The position numbers and the translations under genes were made by a program. From assembly GCA_032158125.1 (NCBI GenBank), contig JASKOT010000013.1, positions 372,001-436,000 on the forward strand: a stretch of 64,000 nt of DNA, written 5' to 3'. This document shows, piece by piece, positions 9,761 to 22,300 of the stretch. The notes under the pieces were generated by a model, which searched no databases, was not told the DNA's origin, and saw only the letters and a program-made list of their open reading frames with translations. How positions within the stretch are numbered: the stretch's first letter is position 1; each line of letters starts with the position of its first letter. The stretch comes from Papiliotrema nemorosa. Taxonomy: Eukaryota; Basidiomycota; Tremellomycetes; Tremellales; Rhynchogastremaceae.

Positions 9761-10714
9761 CTTGACAGCCGTACGAGGAGGTTTTGATGCTTGATATGTC
9801 TAGCGGTATGAAGGAATGAGAATGGTGCTCTTTCGAAGAGAGGCAAAAGGAAAACAGTTGTAATTGAACAAGGAGAGCACCAGGCTGAGAACAAAAGGAG
9901 TGTGGAAGAAGACAACGAAGAAGAAGAAGTCGATGAGCGAAGTGAGGAGTTTGCACCAGAGGAGGATTTCTTATATACCAGGACGACATTGGGATTTGCT
10001 TTGCAGTGTTTGCTGATGGGAGCAAAGCGGTCTGATTTCGATAGCGACTGGCTTGTATGATCATTGTTTCCGAGGCGTGTTGCTGGGACAGATTGCATAG
10101 TCGACTGGTCGATTTTGAGATGATTGCATCTAGCTATCGCGCACAGTCTTTTCATCGTGCTCGCCATGAGTACTGTTTAGCCGGTTCAAATATGCTCATG
10201 AGAGGTTGACCGATTGCATTGCTGTCATGGAAGCAACAGTCACCGGGCTTGGCGTCTTCTACTATTGATGAGCATGATGAGCACGCCGGACTGAAGCAGT
10301 CAGCCTGTTCCGTGAAGCGCGTCCCTCGACTCGGCTATTCCGTCGAGTGTCTGTGAGATTCATGGTACAGACAGATCAGGACGCACGCATGTGATTATAG
10401 TCCCCCGATGAGCAGTTTTCATCGACTGATCCTCCCATGGGGGGTTAGCATACTATCATCTTGTTGGAAGCATCGCACACCCGGCGGTGCCCATGCATGG
10501 CGAGGTATCTCGGTGACAGCTCAAAGGTGACAATCGAGGATGGTTCAAACACACGTCACCTGAAAGCTCATTCTGTTGGAATCGCGTCGCTTAATCAAGA
10601 TTTGCTTCATCCCCTCTCTTCCTGCTACTCGGACTAGCCAGAACAAAGACGCTTACCACGACCTCGGATGGTTCTCAAGGGGCAGAAATTTTCTTCCGAG
10701 GTCTACATGTAAGC
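9761..10714. promoter_or_regulatory. divergent promoter region, repeat protein / SEN1
   Basis: Almost 1 kb between two divergent start codons (9760 minus, 10715 plus). It must hold both promoters and 5' UTRs. Antisense frames near 9670-10167 extend the 5' side of the repeat-protein gene but show no domain. Confidence 0.5.
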
Positions 10715-13700
10715 ATGTCGTCCCCCGCGCCCGCGCAAGACTTGAAGGAGCGGGTCGAAGGGATCCTCGAAAGAGCCCAAAAGGCCTCTGATCGACCAAC
10801 CGACAAGGACCTTGGACCATGCTACAATCTTCTTATCCCTCCCCCGGCAACGTCTTCGACCTCTCGAGCGACCACCCCGGCACATTGGTTCTGCGATCGA
10901 ACGGAAACGCAGCTACATCGACGCGCCGCGACATACCTTATCTTCCTCTTTGCATACAGTAGACAAGGAACTGCTCAGAATTGGATCAACGCGCTGGAAG
11001 GTGTAGTCCGGGATTGCGCAGAATGCGCCAGGGGATTCGCCATAGCACGGAGAGAGTTTGCCTCATTGTTAGTCTTCCTGCCGTTCATGCCCACGCGATG
11101 AGAAGCTAATAACAGATACCTCTCCACTTATCCTCCTGCCGCTACCACCAATTTCTTCCTTGTCGTCGACAAATGGGAAACTGGTTTTATCTCTAGAGAA
11201 GCCCTCACTTCCCCTCCTTCCGTATCCGATCTCTCCACACCACTTGCGCAGCTCTTCCTATCACAACCCTCCTTACTCGACATCCCCGAAATGGATGCTA
11301 TGATCGATGCAGCGATCAAGGACAATCCCACCGCATCCATCCCCGGTGTCACGGCTCTGGGCGTCTCCCCTATTATCGTACGCCTTCTACGCTCACCTGT
11401 AGAAGGTAGGAGGAGGTGGGCCGAGGTACAGCTCAACGCTTGTGGTAAGCGGAAGCAGTCATTTGATGCCTTTGCAGGCTCTGGATTCCAAGAGGAGATC
11501 GAAGAGCTCTATGGCGATCAGACGCTGCCGGAGAAGATCAAGTGGGCGGCATTAAGGGCCCTGCTGAAGGCCGGGTGCCTTGTAACAGAGGCCGTGGAGC
11601 GGGGGCTGTTATGTGGTGAGAGTATCACCGGGACACCGAGGTCGAAAAAGGGTATCTTGTCAGTGGTCGTTCCGCTACTGGGCAAAGAGTCAGATTGTGA
11701 GTGTTTTCCATCGACTTCTCACATCTTGTTACTGATCGACTAGACTTCAGCATATTACTCGACATCTTTGCTCTCCTCCTGTCGACGTCGCCTAATCGAT
11801 CGTTCTGGCACTTTGACGACTCGCCCGAACTGCCACACACCCTATTCTCAGACATCAAGAATAACCCTTCTTTCTCGACTCTGCTCGAATCCCGGTATCT
11901 GACAGGATCGGACATCGAAATCATCGAAGACAAGGGGAAATCTACCCGTCTTGCCAGTGCGGAGCCATTTATCTGGATCAAAGACTTCTTATTGTCTCTG
12001 CTGCCGGAATCCAACTCGCGGTCGAGACAACAGGAGACAGGATTCAACGAGGCACTCGCCAGAGTTCTGGGCGACTGCTTTCAGGATTGGCAGCACGACC
12101 GCCTGCCTCCTGCTCTACGCGCGGCAGCTGCACATGCTGGTTTGAAGGTTAGTTGGGGGAATTCGGCGCATTCTGATCATCAGTGTCTCACATCCGTTCA
12201 AGCGCAGTACTCGGACGCGATGCCTAGCCAAGAGATGGCTGTAGCGTCCGCTCTCGACATTCACGCGAAGATGATCACTGCCATCGCCCTTCGACGCAAG
12301 AATTACCCCCCACCTATATGGTCGGGAGCCCGCGATGCCGCGCATGAAGTGCTGCTCCGATTCTTCCGTGCGGACGGGAGAGACCTGCGGGAATCTATGC
12401 TCGGACTTTCTCTCATTGCAAGCGAAGAGCGAAAACGCCAGAGCAGAGCACGCAAGGCCAAACAAAAGGGCGAACCCGTGCCGCCTCCGGTCCGAGTGGA
12501 GCGCCTCCATCTCGCCAGGGCCCAGAAAGAGCTCTGGGGCAGCATGTACAACGCGTTATCGCCTGAAGATTCGGCTGGGGCGGCCATACTTCTCAGAGCT
12601 GTATCCTCATTTGCGCATGTGGAGAAACTCAACCCTAATGAGACGTGGAATTACAAGGATCTCCGATTGCAAGAGGTCGTCAGGGAAGAGGACTTTGTCT
12701 CGGCCATCAGGGCAATCAATTCTGTCATAGTCACCACGCGTGACCCATTCGCGCAAGCATTGGAATCGCTTGCGATGCAGCCGGATCCCGCGATCGTCAA
12801 GCAATTATGGAATCAAAGTGACGTCCCTCGTTCGGCAATCATACTGCTTTTGTCACCTGCAGAAGATGTTCACGATCCGACAATAAGCCTGATCCAGCAA
12901 TCTTTCGAAAATGTAGACGTGCGAGGGGACTGTTTCCGGGCTCTCTTGTCCCGATACCCGAGTCAGGCGATGGACGGCTTGTGCGACTTCCTGGGCTACT
13001 TCATCGAAACGGCTACAATCACCCCGGAATCTTGCTCATTAGCCAAATGGCTTGTGCGGTGTTTCACCGATGTTCTCGATGCTCTATGCCAATCGTCGGA
13101 AGATGCCGGTCCGCTGCTTCAAACAGATGCATTCCTGTCGTCATTTGCCGATGGTATCCCGATGAATAAACGGATAGGCCACTTGTGGCATTTGATGACA
13201 ACGTCTTTGGCTGTCATCTTCAAGAGAACGATAGACTGGGCGCCTTTGTACGACAATGAAACCATGGTCGACTGGATGCGAGATGCGCTGATTTTCGGTC
13301 GAGGAATGGCGGAACACATTCGTGCTTTCGAAGCTGCTGCACTGGGCGTTGCAGGTAGCAGCGCTAGATTCAGTGACAGCGGAGATATTCCCACTCGACA
13401 GACTCGGACGGGAGCAAAACTAGTCCAAAAGCTGGAGAATGTACTGAGAGACCTGGTGTCCTGGTTGCGACTGACCGAGTGAGTGAAGTCTATTTGTCGC
13501 GGCTGAAAGAAGTGTGGAAACGCTGCATCAAACTTTTCAGCTCATCAAGACAATAGTAGAGCGGATCGCTAGGACCAAGCCGGACATCTCCCAGTCGCCT
13601 GACCTCGAACTGACTCTGCTGGAGCTGGACAAGTTCAGTCGGAAAGCGTCCAAGGCGTATCGCAGCAGACTCTCGGACGATCTCCTGTCTGAATTATCGG

Positions 13701-16700
13701 ATCTACTCTCGCCGTTCAATCTCGTGATTGAAGATGACGAGGTACAGTACGTCAAGTCTGTCGAACCAACACAGTCAGTCGTGGCGGAAAAGGTCAAAAC
13801 GACGCCTGCTTCATCGTCTTCTGCGGCTTCACCAGTGAAGCCAAAAAATGCGTTCGAAGAGATGATGCGCAAAGCTGGCTCTAAAGGCACGCCTCCTTCA
13901 ACTACCTCAAGTGCTGCTCCGGGGACGAAAACAAAAGAGGGTCCAGGCTCAAAATCCTCCCCTGTCCCCAGCGACGACGACGACTTTGACGACGGGTTTT
14001 TCGATAATTTTTCCGCTGCAGAGCTGGACAACTTGGAAAAGAAGGCAAAGACGCCATCCGCATCGACTTCGGCTGTCCGGAAACCCGTACCTGGTGGGCA
14101 ACCGAAGTTGGACTTCTCCAGAATGGCCAATGGCCAAAGCTCCTCGACACCCAAGCTGAACATTAATGTCAGCTCGAAGCCGCCGCCGAAACCTTCTGGC
14201 GGATCCGGTTTCAAGTCTCAGCTGATGCGAGAATTGCAGCGAGAACATCGGATGGCCCATCTCCAGCGCGATCGTAATATCGGAGGAATAATCCCGAAGA
14301 TCCCTTCTGCCTCGGGCTTGGGCTCTGGCTTGGGCGCGTACCAAGGGCCTCGCAGAACTGTTCAGCCGGTCGACTCTGGTTCGAGTGCGTCAGAATCTTC
14401 TGATGAGGAGAACAGGGGAATGTCAGGCCTTCGAGCGAAGCAGAAGACGCCTAAGAAGATCGCTCGGGTATTGCAGGCTCCAACCCGGCCGATCAAGGTT
14501 CTAGGCGTGGACATGTCAGACGTCATCCGACAACGCGAAGACCAAAAAGCTCGTCAACATGCTTTGAAAATGAGGCTCAAACCGGATTTAACCAAACTAT
14601 ACAAATACGTCCTCTCCTGGAATCCCGATCATCAGGGCCAGACCCCGCCACATCCTCCAGCTATGCTTGATGAGATCGGAACACTAGGTGTCGTACCAAC
14701 TGTCTTCCCAGACTATATGAGGTACCGCAAAGTCATGCTTCCGCTTTTTCTGCAGGAATTATGGATGCAATCGCTCAAGGATGGACCGAGTCAAGGTATC
14801 GCAGTGGAAATATCGAGTCGGTCGTACGAAGACAACTGGATCGATATGGATCTAGCGATACAGGGTAATATCGGACCAGATTTTTACGTGAATGACACGG
14901 ATATCGTGGTATTACGATTGACACCCGCCAGAGCAATCATGGCGAAGGTTCAAGCGTTCAAGAAACGGTTCAAGGATTCTGCCCTGAAGGTGCGGATCCT
15001 CGCCTCGGCGGACATTCCAGGTCTAGGAGTCAAAGCCAAATGTACTCTGCACAAGCATTTGTCGTAAGTGTCCGCCCAATATCTTGAACAAGCTGACTGT
15101 GAGCTTGAGCACGGCTTTGCGAGAGTATGGAGCGATAGAGGGATTGCCCTATTACGAGACTCCGATGTTGCAGAACATACTTTCCGCCAGAAGCGCCACA
15201 ATTCCTCGTCTGACTCAGTACGAGATTGGCGAGGCCAAGAAAAGCTTCGACCTCAACGAACCTCAGGCAAAAGCTGTCTTGGGTGCTATGGATATCGAAG
15301 GTTTTGCTCTGATTCAAGGGTAGGTTCACGCCGTATTGCGGTAGCTGAAGACCAGCCCGCCTGGAACGGGAAAAACCAAGACTATCAGCGGGCTTGTCGG
15401 AAAATTCATGTCGGATCGAAGTGGTGCCATCCCCTTGCACGGCGAGAAGCCTAGCAAGGCCAAGCTGCTGGTCTGCGCGCCGTCTAATGCTGCCATTGAT
15501 GAGGTCTGCAAGCGACTTATGAACGGTGTTCCAGGTGCTAGCGGCGGACGTCATCACCCCAACATTGTCCGAATCGGTATCGAATCATCGGTCAACATCG
15601 CTGTCAAGTCTGTTTCTCTCGATGCACTGGTCGAAGCTAGGGTGAACACTTCGACTCAGAATGGGAATGGTTCTGGAGAGTATGCGATGATCCAATCCGA
15701 GCTCGAATCAGTCAAAAGGGCCATCACGACCAAGCAGGCGGAACTCCAGAAAGCCAGAGATAACGATCAACTCCGACGGGTATTGGAGCATGAGTACCAG
15801 GCGTTGATTCAGAAACGGACTCAACTTGGTCAGAAGTCGTCGAAAGCCAAAGACGCGGAGAGAGACGCTACAAGACATCTCGAGGGTGCCCGACGAGCTG
15901 CCAGGCAGGACATTCTGAATGAAGCAGATATCATCTGCGCGACTCTATCCGGTGCAGGGCAGGACAATCTGGCTCCTTTCACATTCGAAACGGTCATTAT
16001 CGACGAAGCGGCTCAAGCAATTGAGATGAGCTGTTTGATCCCACTCAAATATGGCGCCAGGCGGTGCATTATGGTCGGAGGTGAGGCTGCACTCGAAATG
16101 TGGACGGTGCAGATAGCTGACATCCCTAGACCCGAACCAATTACCGCCGACCACATTCTCATCCGATGCAGAGCGATTCCACTACAATGAGTCATTGTTC
16201 GTGCGGATGGTCAAGCAGAACCCGGCGAATGTCCAGCTTCTGAGGTGAGGTTTCGTCCCATGCACAACAGCGCAAAAGCTAATGGTCAGCATCCAATATC
16301 GAATGAACCCTTATATCTCCGAGCTGCCGTCCAAAGTCTTCTACAATGGGCAGCTGAAAGATGGACCGGATATGGCAGGTAAAACGGCCGCGATATGGCA
16401 TCAAAAGTCAATATTCGGTCCTTATCGTTTCTTCAATGTCGACGGTCAAGAGCAAAAACAAGGAACATCGACCAAGAATATCAAGGAAGCCTTGGTCGCG
16501 GTGGAACTGTATTCTCAGTTGGAGCACCATTTCGGGGACAAGGTCAATTTCGATATGCGCATCGGTGTCATTTCCATGTACAAGGAACAACTCTGGGAGC
16601 TGAAACGGCGTTTCATGGATAAGTATGGCTCAGGCATCACCGAGCGAATCGAGTGAGTCCCGCTTCTCAATCGATGGTACTCAAGCTAATAGTTCAGGTT

Positions 16701-17734
16701 CAACACGGTAGATGGCTTTCAAGGTCAAGAAAAGGATATCATCATATTATCTTGTGTCCGATCCGGTGCTACACTGCAATCTATCGGTTTCTTGAAAGAT
16801 CGACGACGAATGAATGTTGCGTTGACGCGTGCCAGAAGCTCATTGTTTGTGATTGGGAATGGACCAACATTGGAGCGATCCGACAAGAGCTGGGAGACTA
16901 TCATCCTGGATGCCAAGGAGCGAGGCTTCTACATTGACGTGAGTCGGGAGAGACTCGTGCGAGTCGAGCGAGTCTAGCGAGTCCGCTAACGCGTAGTATG
17001 ACGCAAACACTTTCCATCGAGAAGTCGAGCCAGTCCACAAGAAGGCTAAAAAGGAGAAAGTGGAGACGAAGCCTATTGTCAATAGCAATGTGCCTCCGAA
17101 ATCGGTAGCAAGTAATGCCCAGCCGTTGAAGCGGCCAATCAAGGAAGAACCGGATGTCTCGAAGGGCAAATCAACAATGGACGAGCCTATGCCGCTCAAA
17201 AAAGCTAAGATCGGGCCCACCGAAGAACACAAGCGCAAGCGCGAGGAAGGGGAGATTAGCGATTCAGCCTCTGAAAAGCGAGAGCGGAAGGAGCGTAAGA
17301 AGGAAAAGAGGGCAAGGAGGGAACAGCGCGAAAGGGAAAAGGCGGAAAGGAATGGCTCACCAGCTTCGACCGTCTCTGCCGATTCAAAACCCTCGAGCGT
17401 CACGTCCGGACCTGTCGTGCCTGCCCGACCTGCACCGTCTGGCCCATCGAAACTGGCCACGCCCGGTAATGGGCACGCTGGACCAGCAGGCGTGCCTCGA
17501 CTCGCGCCGAATAAGCTGGCTGGACCGGTCCTCGCGCTGCCGAAACCCGCGACAGACTCACTGTTCATCAAGAAGAAGAAGGTGAGTGTCATGCAGCTGT
17601 CTGCAATGACCGAACGCAGTACTGACGTATAGAAACCGGTGCAACCAGGAGCCAGACCGCCTGGAACCGCGGCACTTCCCGGACAATCCGCAAGAAGTAT
17701 AATCAATAACGCAATGAACGTCAATCGACGATAA
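10715..17734 (+). CDS. SEN1: SEN1-type superfamily 1 RNA/DNA helicase
   Basis: Twelve predicted exons (10715..11067, 11116..11696, 11744..12147, 12208..13478, about 13513..15063, 15104..15319, 15356..16080, 16130..16244, 16290..16652, 16698..16938, 16997..17581, 17633..17734) give roughly 2,170 residues. A long N-terminal Sen1 domain is followed by a Ser-rich linker and an SF1B helicase core. Helicase motifs are Walker A GPPGTGKTKT (assembled across a 36-nt intron), motif II IIDEAAQAIE, motif III GDPNQLPPT (split by an intron), SIQYRMNPYI, VDGFQGQEKDIIILS, and motif VI RRMNVALTRARSSLFV. The C-terminus is Lys/Glu- and Pro/Ala-rich with nuclear-localisation-like KKKK runs. Sen1 ends non-coding transcription and resolves R-loops by translocating on RNA. 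The intron after 13478 is 31 or 34 nt depending on the acceptor used. Confidence 0.9.
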
Positions 17735-18118
17735 CGGTGATACGACATGTCCCGTCACGATTACATTGCAAATGTAGTACCATTGCATGAGTCTCTCAGC
17801 ATTCACTAGCATGTCAGATACCAGTGCTGTCTGTATGTATCCAATAGCCGACTATCCCGAGGGGAATGCTGCGAGTCACGTGTCACGTGAGTGGGTGGCA
17901 AAAGTCAAAAGACCAGGGTGGCTGGACACAACATGAGAAATCAGTCGCGCATCATCATCATCTTGTTGCAACCCCCTCCTCACCTCACTCTCGAACCCGC
18001 TCCGATCCACCACTTCATTTCCATATACGCACCCTACCCAGATCACAGAGAAGCTCGCATAAACATAATATCAACAACTGTGGATTCGCAAACCTCGAAA
18101 GGGAAGTCCTTATCAGCC
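17735..18118. promoter_or_regulatory. 3' flank of SEN1 and promoter of Spo12-like gene
   Basis: Contains the tandem E-box at 17877..17889. Upstream frames in this stretch are continuous with the Spo12-like ORF but start within the likely 5' UTR. Confidence 0.5.
17877..17889. promoter_or_regulatory. two CACGTG E-boxes one base apart
   Basis: CACGTG occurs at 17877..17882 and again at 17884..17889, about 230 nt upstream of the Spo12-like ATG. CACGTG is bound by bHLH factors (Cbf1/Pho4 type) in fungi; a role here is inference. Confidence 0.4.
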
Positions 18119-18866
18119 ATGTCCCGAACACCCTCCACTCCTACGTCCACCACCTCGACCCCTGCTCGGTCAGTCGGACCATCCACCCCGTCGCCGACTA
18201 TCACTCCTCTGCATGATCCTTCCCACAAAGCAAAGGTGCTTCCTCAAGCTAAGCCTTTGGGTGCTGTCAACCGTAAGTGACTTTCACATGGGATTCAGGG
18301 ATGTCGGGTTGGATGAACTTCTACCACCACCCACAGCACGTAGCTGTTCCATCCAGACCTCGGAGCATTTCCTGGTGGAGATGCTCAATGAGAGACGGAG
18401 TACATCCTGGAAGATTACTGTTATAACCACATTGACAAACGCTGACTTGTATAGCCAACCCCGTAGTCCCAGGTCAATCGCACAACCCTTCTATCCCGGC
18501 AGAAAAGGCAGCCGGTCTGGGTCAAAAGGCATTACTGGCCAAGAAGTTCGCCAAAGCAAAGTAAGCTCTACAAAGCTGATCTTTACTCTTGATTTCCCTC
18601 GCGATGGTAGGATAGGGCTGACTATTCAGCAAACCTACCATCTCTCCTACCGACCAGATGCAATCCCCTTGCACGAAAAAACTCGCGGGAGCAAAGCAGA
18701 AGCATTTCTCAAAGTGAGTGCGATCTCCCAGTGGCTATGCCAATGAGCGCGGGAATATTGGCTGATCGATAGGGGTAGACCAGCTTCGTTGGCTCAAAGC
18801 TTTGTTGCCTTGCGGGCTGTGTCTGGATCTTCAACACGATCCGACATCTCTAACAAAGACTTGTAG
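18119..18866 (+). CDS. small Spo12-like mitotic-exit protein
   Basis: Predicted exons 18119..18272, 18455..18560, 18630..18713 and 18773..18866 give 145 residues. The N-terminus is Ser/Thr/Pro-rich (many SP/TP sites). The core, assembled across two introns, is NKPTISPTDQMQSPCTKKLA, followed by KQKHFSKGRPASLAQSF. The SPTD-x-x-x-SPC-T/S-x-K-L pattern resembles the conserved Spo12/Wis3 motif. Spo12 proteins are small nuclear regulators of mitotic exit (FEAR network in budding yeast) whose conserved Ser residues are Cdk-type sites. Identification rests on this motif only. The first intron is long for this window (182 nt). Confidence 0.55.
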
Positions 18867-19385
18867 CTGCCAAGCTGACTACTTGCTGTTTGTGCGTGAT
18901 TCGTCTCCTCTGATCAACATCCCGGTCATCACTAACAGACAGTGTCTTGATGCGTTCTCCCTGACGACCATGTTTCTATTCCTACGACCCTTTCCCCTCC
19001 GGATCACGACCCTTTTCGCTTTGTGCTTTTCGTCTGGACACCCTTCGACTCCCTTGATTGACTTTTCCCGGCGAGTCGTTCCCATTCCCTGGCGGATCAT
19101 CTTATTGTGCTTGTTCTCGCCCCTGTTTGGCCGGATTCCCCGTATTGCCCTATGCCTGTATGTTCCTGAGATGCAACAGTTTCTATACTCATCCTTTGCA
19201 TCTATTCACACGCCCACGAGACGATCGTTGGGCATCCTTTGTCAACAATAGCCCCTTCTCGATTTGAAGTCTCATACTATTTGAGTGCTCTAGGTCGATC
19301 CGTCATCTCACCAAAACGAGTGTTACCGTTGCGCGTTGACTGTTTGCATGACCCGACGCAGAGCAAGACCCGGTCCAGACAGACC
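18867..19385. other. intergenic, 3' flank and promoter
   Basis: Pyrimidine-rich stretch between the Spo12-like stop and the next ATG. It probably holds the terminator and the promoter/5' UTR of the downstream gene. Open frames here are low-complexity and not supported. Confidence 0.4.
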
Positions 19386-22300
19386 ATGGCTTTGCCATTC
19401 CCATTTCCGCTCCCTTTCCCCTTTCCACTGCAGTTTCCCGAGCTGCAGCTACCCGAGTTCCTGCGACCTCTGACATTGGTCCCTATCGCTCAAGCTCGCG
19501 TTGCGGAAAGCATCAAACGCTGGATAGATGGACGACACACCCAGTATGTGTGCTCGATCGTTTATTCCTTCATAATTGACGGATAGGGTGTTTGGTCCTC
19601 TTGAACAAGCTGTTGCGGCGGCTGTCGTCATCGGCTTAGGTGCGAACTTCTCGCCCTATGTCGTATGGATGCTGTACTGATGTTAAGCGATGCAAACCCC
19701 GCCCGACTTCTGGACGCGTCAGAGTCCTGTTGCGCCCGCTCATGCTCAACATCATAATCAGTCAAGTACCAACAGTACGCAGACTGCAAGCGATGCCCAA
19801 GACTTTCCACCTTCCATACCAGATCTCGCGTCCCTGTCCTACATTCTCCGACGTCTGCAGGATATTGTCAAGCAACATCTGCCATCTCCAATGACATTGG
19901 CGCTGATAGCAATGACGTTCAATCTGTTGATCATGCTCGTCCCTCCACACCTCAAGTTTCGACTGAAGACGTCTTGGAACCTATTTTGGCCGCCGTGGCA
20001 AGATCGGTCGGCACCTCCCGGACCTGGAGAGACGGAATCAGAGAGATCGCAAGACACAAGGGCAAGAGATCAGAGATCAAGTAGCCCAGCACGAGGGTCG
20101 ACACGCGAAGAATTGCGCTCACGGGAAAAAGAGAAAGAGAGGCAGATGCAGAAGGCAAGAATTAAGGAGATGGAGCTTGCTAAAGCGAAAGCCAAGGTTG
20201 AGGGAGGGACGAAAGGCGCCGTAGAGTCCCATAAGGCGGATGATCGGGTCAAGGAGGTTTTAAATGAGGAGGAGAAAGCTAAGCTCAAGATGAAAATGAA
20301 TCAGGAAGCTAGGCTGAGAGAAGCCGAGAAGGCGCGGGAGGACGGACAAGGGCTGACGGAAGAAGAGAAGGAGAAAATCAAATTGAGGCAGAAGATGAAA
20401 GAACGAGAGAAGTTGCGATCTGCGGAAAATGTAGACGAGGTGCGGAAAGACAGGTCGAAGGGCACAGCGGGTCATCTGACCAATGAACAGAAGGAAAAGC
20501 TCAAAGCTGAGCAGAGGGAGAGAATGAAGGAAGCGTCCAAAGCTGAGGGCGAGCCAAGTCGAGGAAGAAGTCGGGAAAGAGAGAAAAGAGACGGGACATT
20601 GTCAGCAAAAGACAAAGACACAGCGACCGCTGTGAATATGGATCACCAAAGTCCACCAGATGCAAGACAAACAGCTGTCTCTAATGCTGCTCGTATCCAG
20701 TTGTCAAGTATCCCTCTGAGTAGGTCTGAGCGGGCTCGTAAGGCGAAGAGAGGAGAAACGGTACCATCCGTCGCAGTCGGCGGTACAGAGAGGTTAGTCT
20801 CGGCGCATCTATCAAGACGTCTTGCTAAAATGCCATAGAACAAACCAAGAACATACAGATAAGCAAAGACATTCCCTGTCAACACCCTCCTTGCCTGCAA
20901 CACCATCGCTCAAATCAGCTATGAAGCCAACATCCGATGATCCACTTCCGTCTGCCGCCCAGTCCACCACTGGATCAGCCACTTCTGGATCAGAGGAAGA
21001 TGCCCTCATGGCGGGAGATTACAGACCCCTCAAATCTGCACTCAAGAAGTCCAAGAAGAAAGCTCGACAACACAAGAATATCCATCACAATTACTTTCTC
21101 ACCATGCGAGGGTGGCAACCTCACTTGATACCATTTCCTCATGGCTTTCATCCAAAACCTCATCATTCCAGGAACACATTGTGGTGGGACAACATTCCGA
21201 AAAACGCGGATCATATAATGGCACCCCCGCCTGTACCCAAGAAACCGGAAGAGGGAGATGAGGAGGAAGAGAAAGTTGTCAAGACGACTACAGTGGAGGA
21301 GAGTTCCGAGAGTGAAGCAGATGCGGAGGGGACCAAGAGTCAGGCAACAAAGAAAACCACAGTGAAAGAAGAGAAGGTGCCTCTGAGCCAGGGGGGTAGA
21401 GAGAAGCCAAGAAGACCTAGTACCTCAGATGAGGGCAAGAATGCAAAGTTAGCCGAAAAGAAGAGTGCTGCAAGTGGATCAAAATTTGGCTCCGAGTCTT
21501 TCAAGACTTTGGCAAGTGATGCAAAGGAAAAACAGAGCGCAAAACAGGATACACAAGATAAATCAAAGCCTGCGGAAGATGCCAATGACAGGAAAAAAGC
21601 CGAGGGGCAGGAGAAGGAGAAGCTTCGGGCAAAAGTGAAAGCCAAAGCGGAAGCTGAAGCGAAGGCAAAGGAGAATATCAAGAGGAAGAGAGGGCAAAGA
21701 CAAAAGTGTCTGCAAAGGTTACAACAATCCCATCTCCAGTCGGACAAGAAAAGCCAAAGGGGATTCAGATTGATCCCAAGCTGTGAGCGCCAAACCTTTG
21801 CATAGAGAAGCTCCTGATCGTGGGACAGAAAGAGAGCCAACTTTGTAGCACAGGGATTGCTTTGTTGTCTTGTCTACATGGGTGAGTCCGGGTTGAATAT
21901 TACTGGCATTGGCCTTGAGCTGATGGCAGTTAATGAACAGCTTGCATTGCTGTTGCTCTCGCTCTTTGTGTACACTCACATTCAATCAGGTCACCTTCCA
22001 ACTCCCCATCATTGGTCACCGGGTCCCGCCACTTTGCCATTACGGGACAGATTTACAGCTTCAGGTGGATCACTCTCTGTCCCGACTGAGCAAGCAGGAA
22101 TCCGCACAGAGACAAAAGTCATGCCTGAAAGTATGAAGATAAAGCTTGACGAAGCCAAGCAGAGAAAGGAAGCCAGAGGAAACACATCTGCCAGCTCGTC
22201 CACACAGACAAAAACAGTGGACGCTGAGATCAACTGCATGGCTCCTGTCCACCCACAGAATTCACCTGGGACGGCCAGAGCGGTTGAAAGAATCAGAGCG

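Noticed and set aside
13537..17748. Long minus-strand frames across SEN1
   Set aside because: Antisense shadows of the helicase coding sequence; SEN1 motifs on the plus strand are unambiguous.
17893..17902. GGTGGCAAA, the yeast proteasome control element
   Set aside because: Present once upstream of the Spo12-like gene, not near the proteasome gene; Rpn4-type control through this site is an ascomycete feature, so probably chance.
21635..21930. Apparent frameshifts near the 3' end of the coiled-coil gene
   Set aside because: At first suggested a pseudogene; three introns of 50, 46 and 48 nt with good signals restore one frame and the total is a multiple of three.
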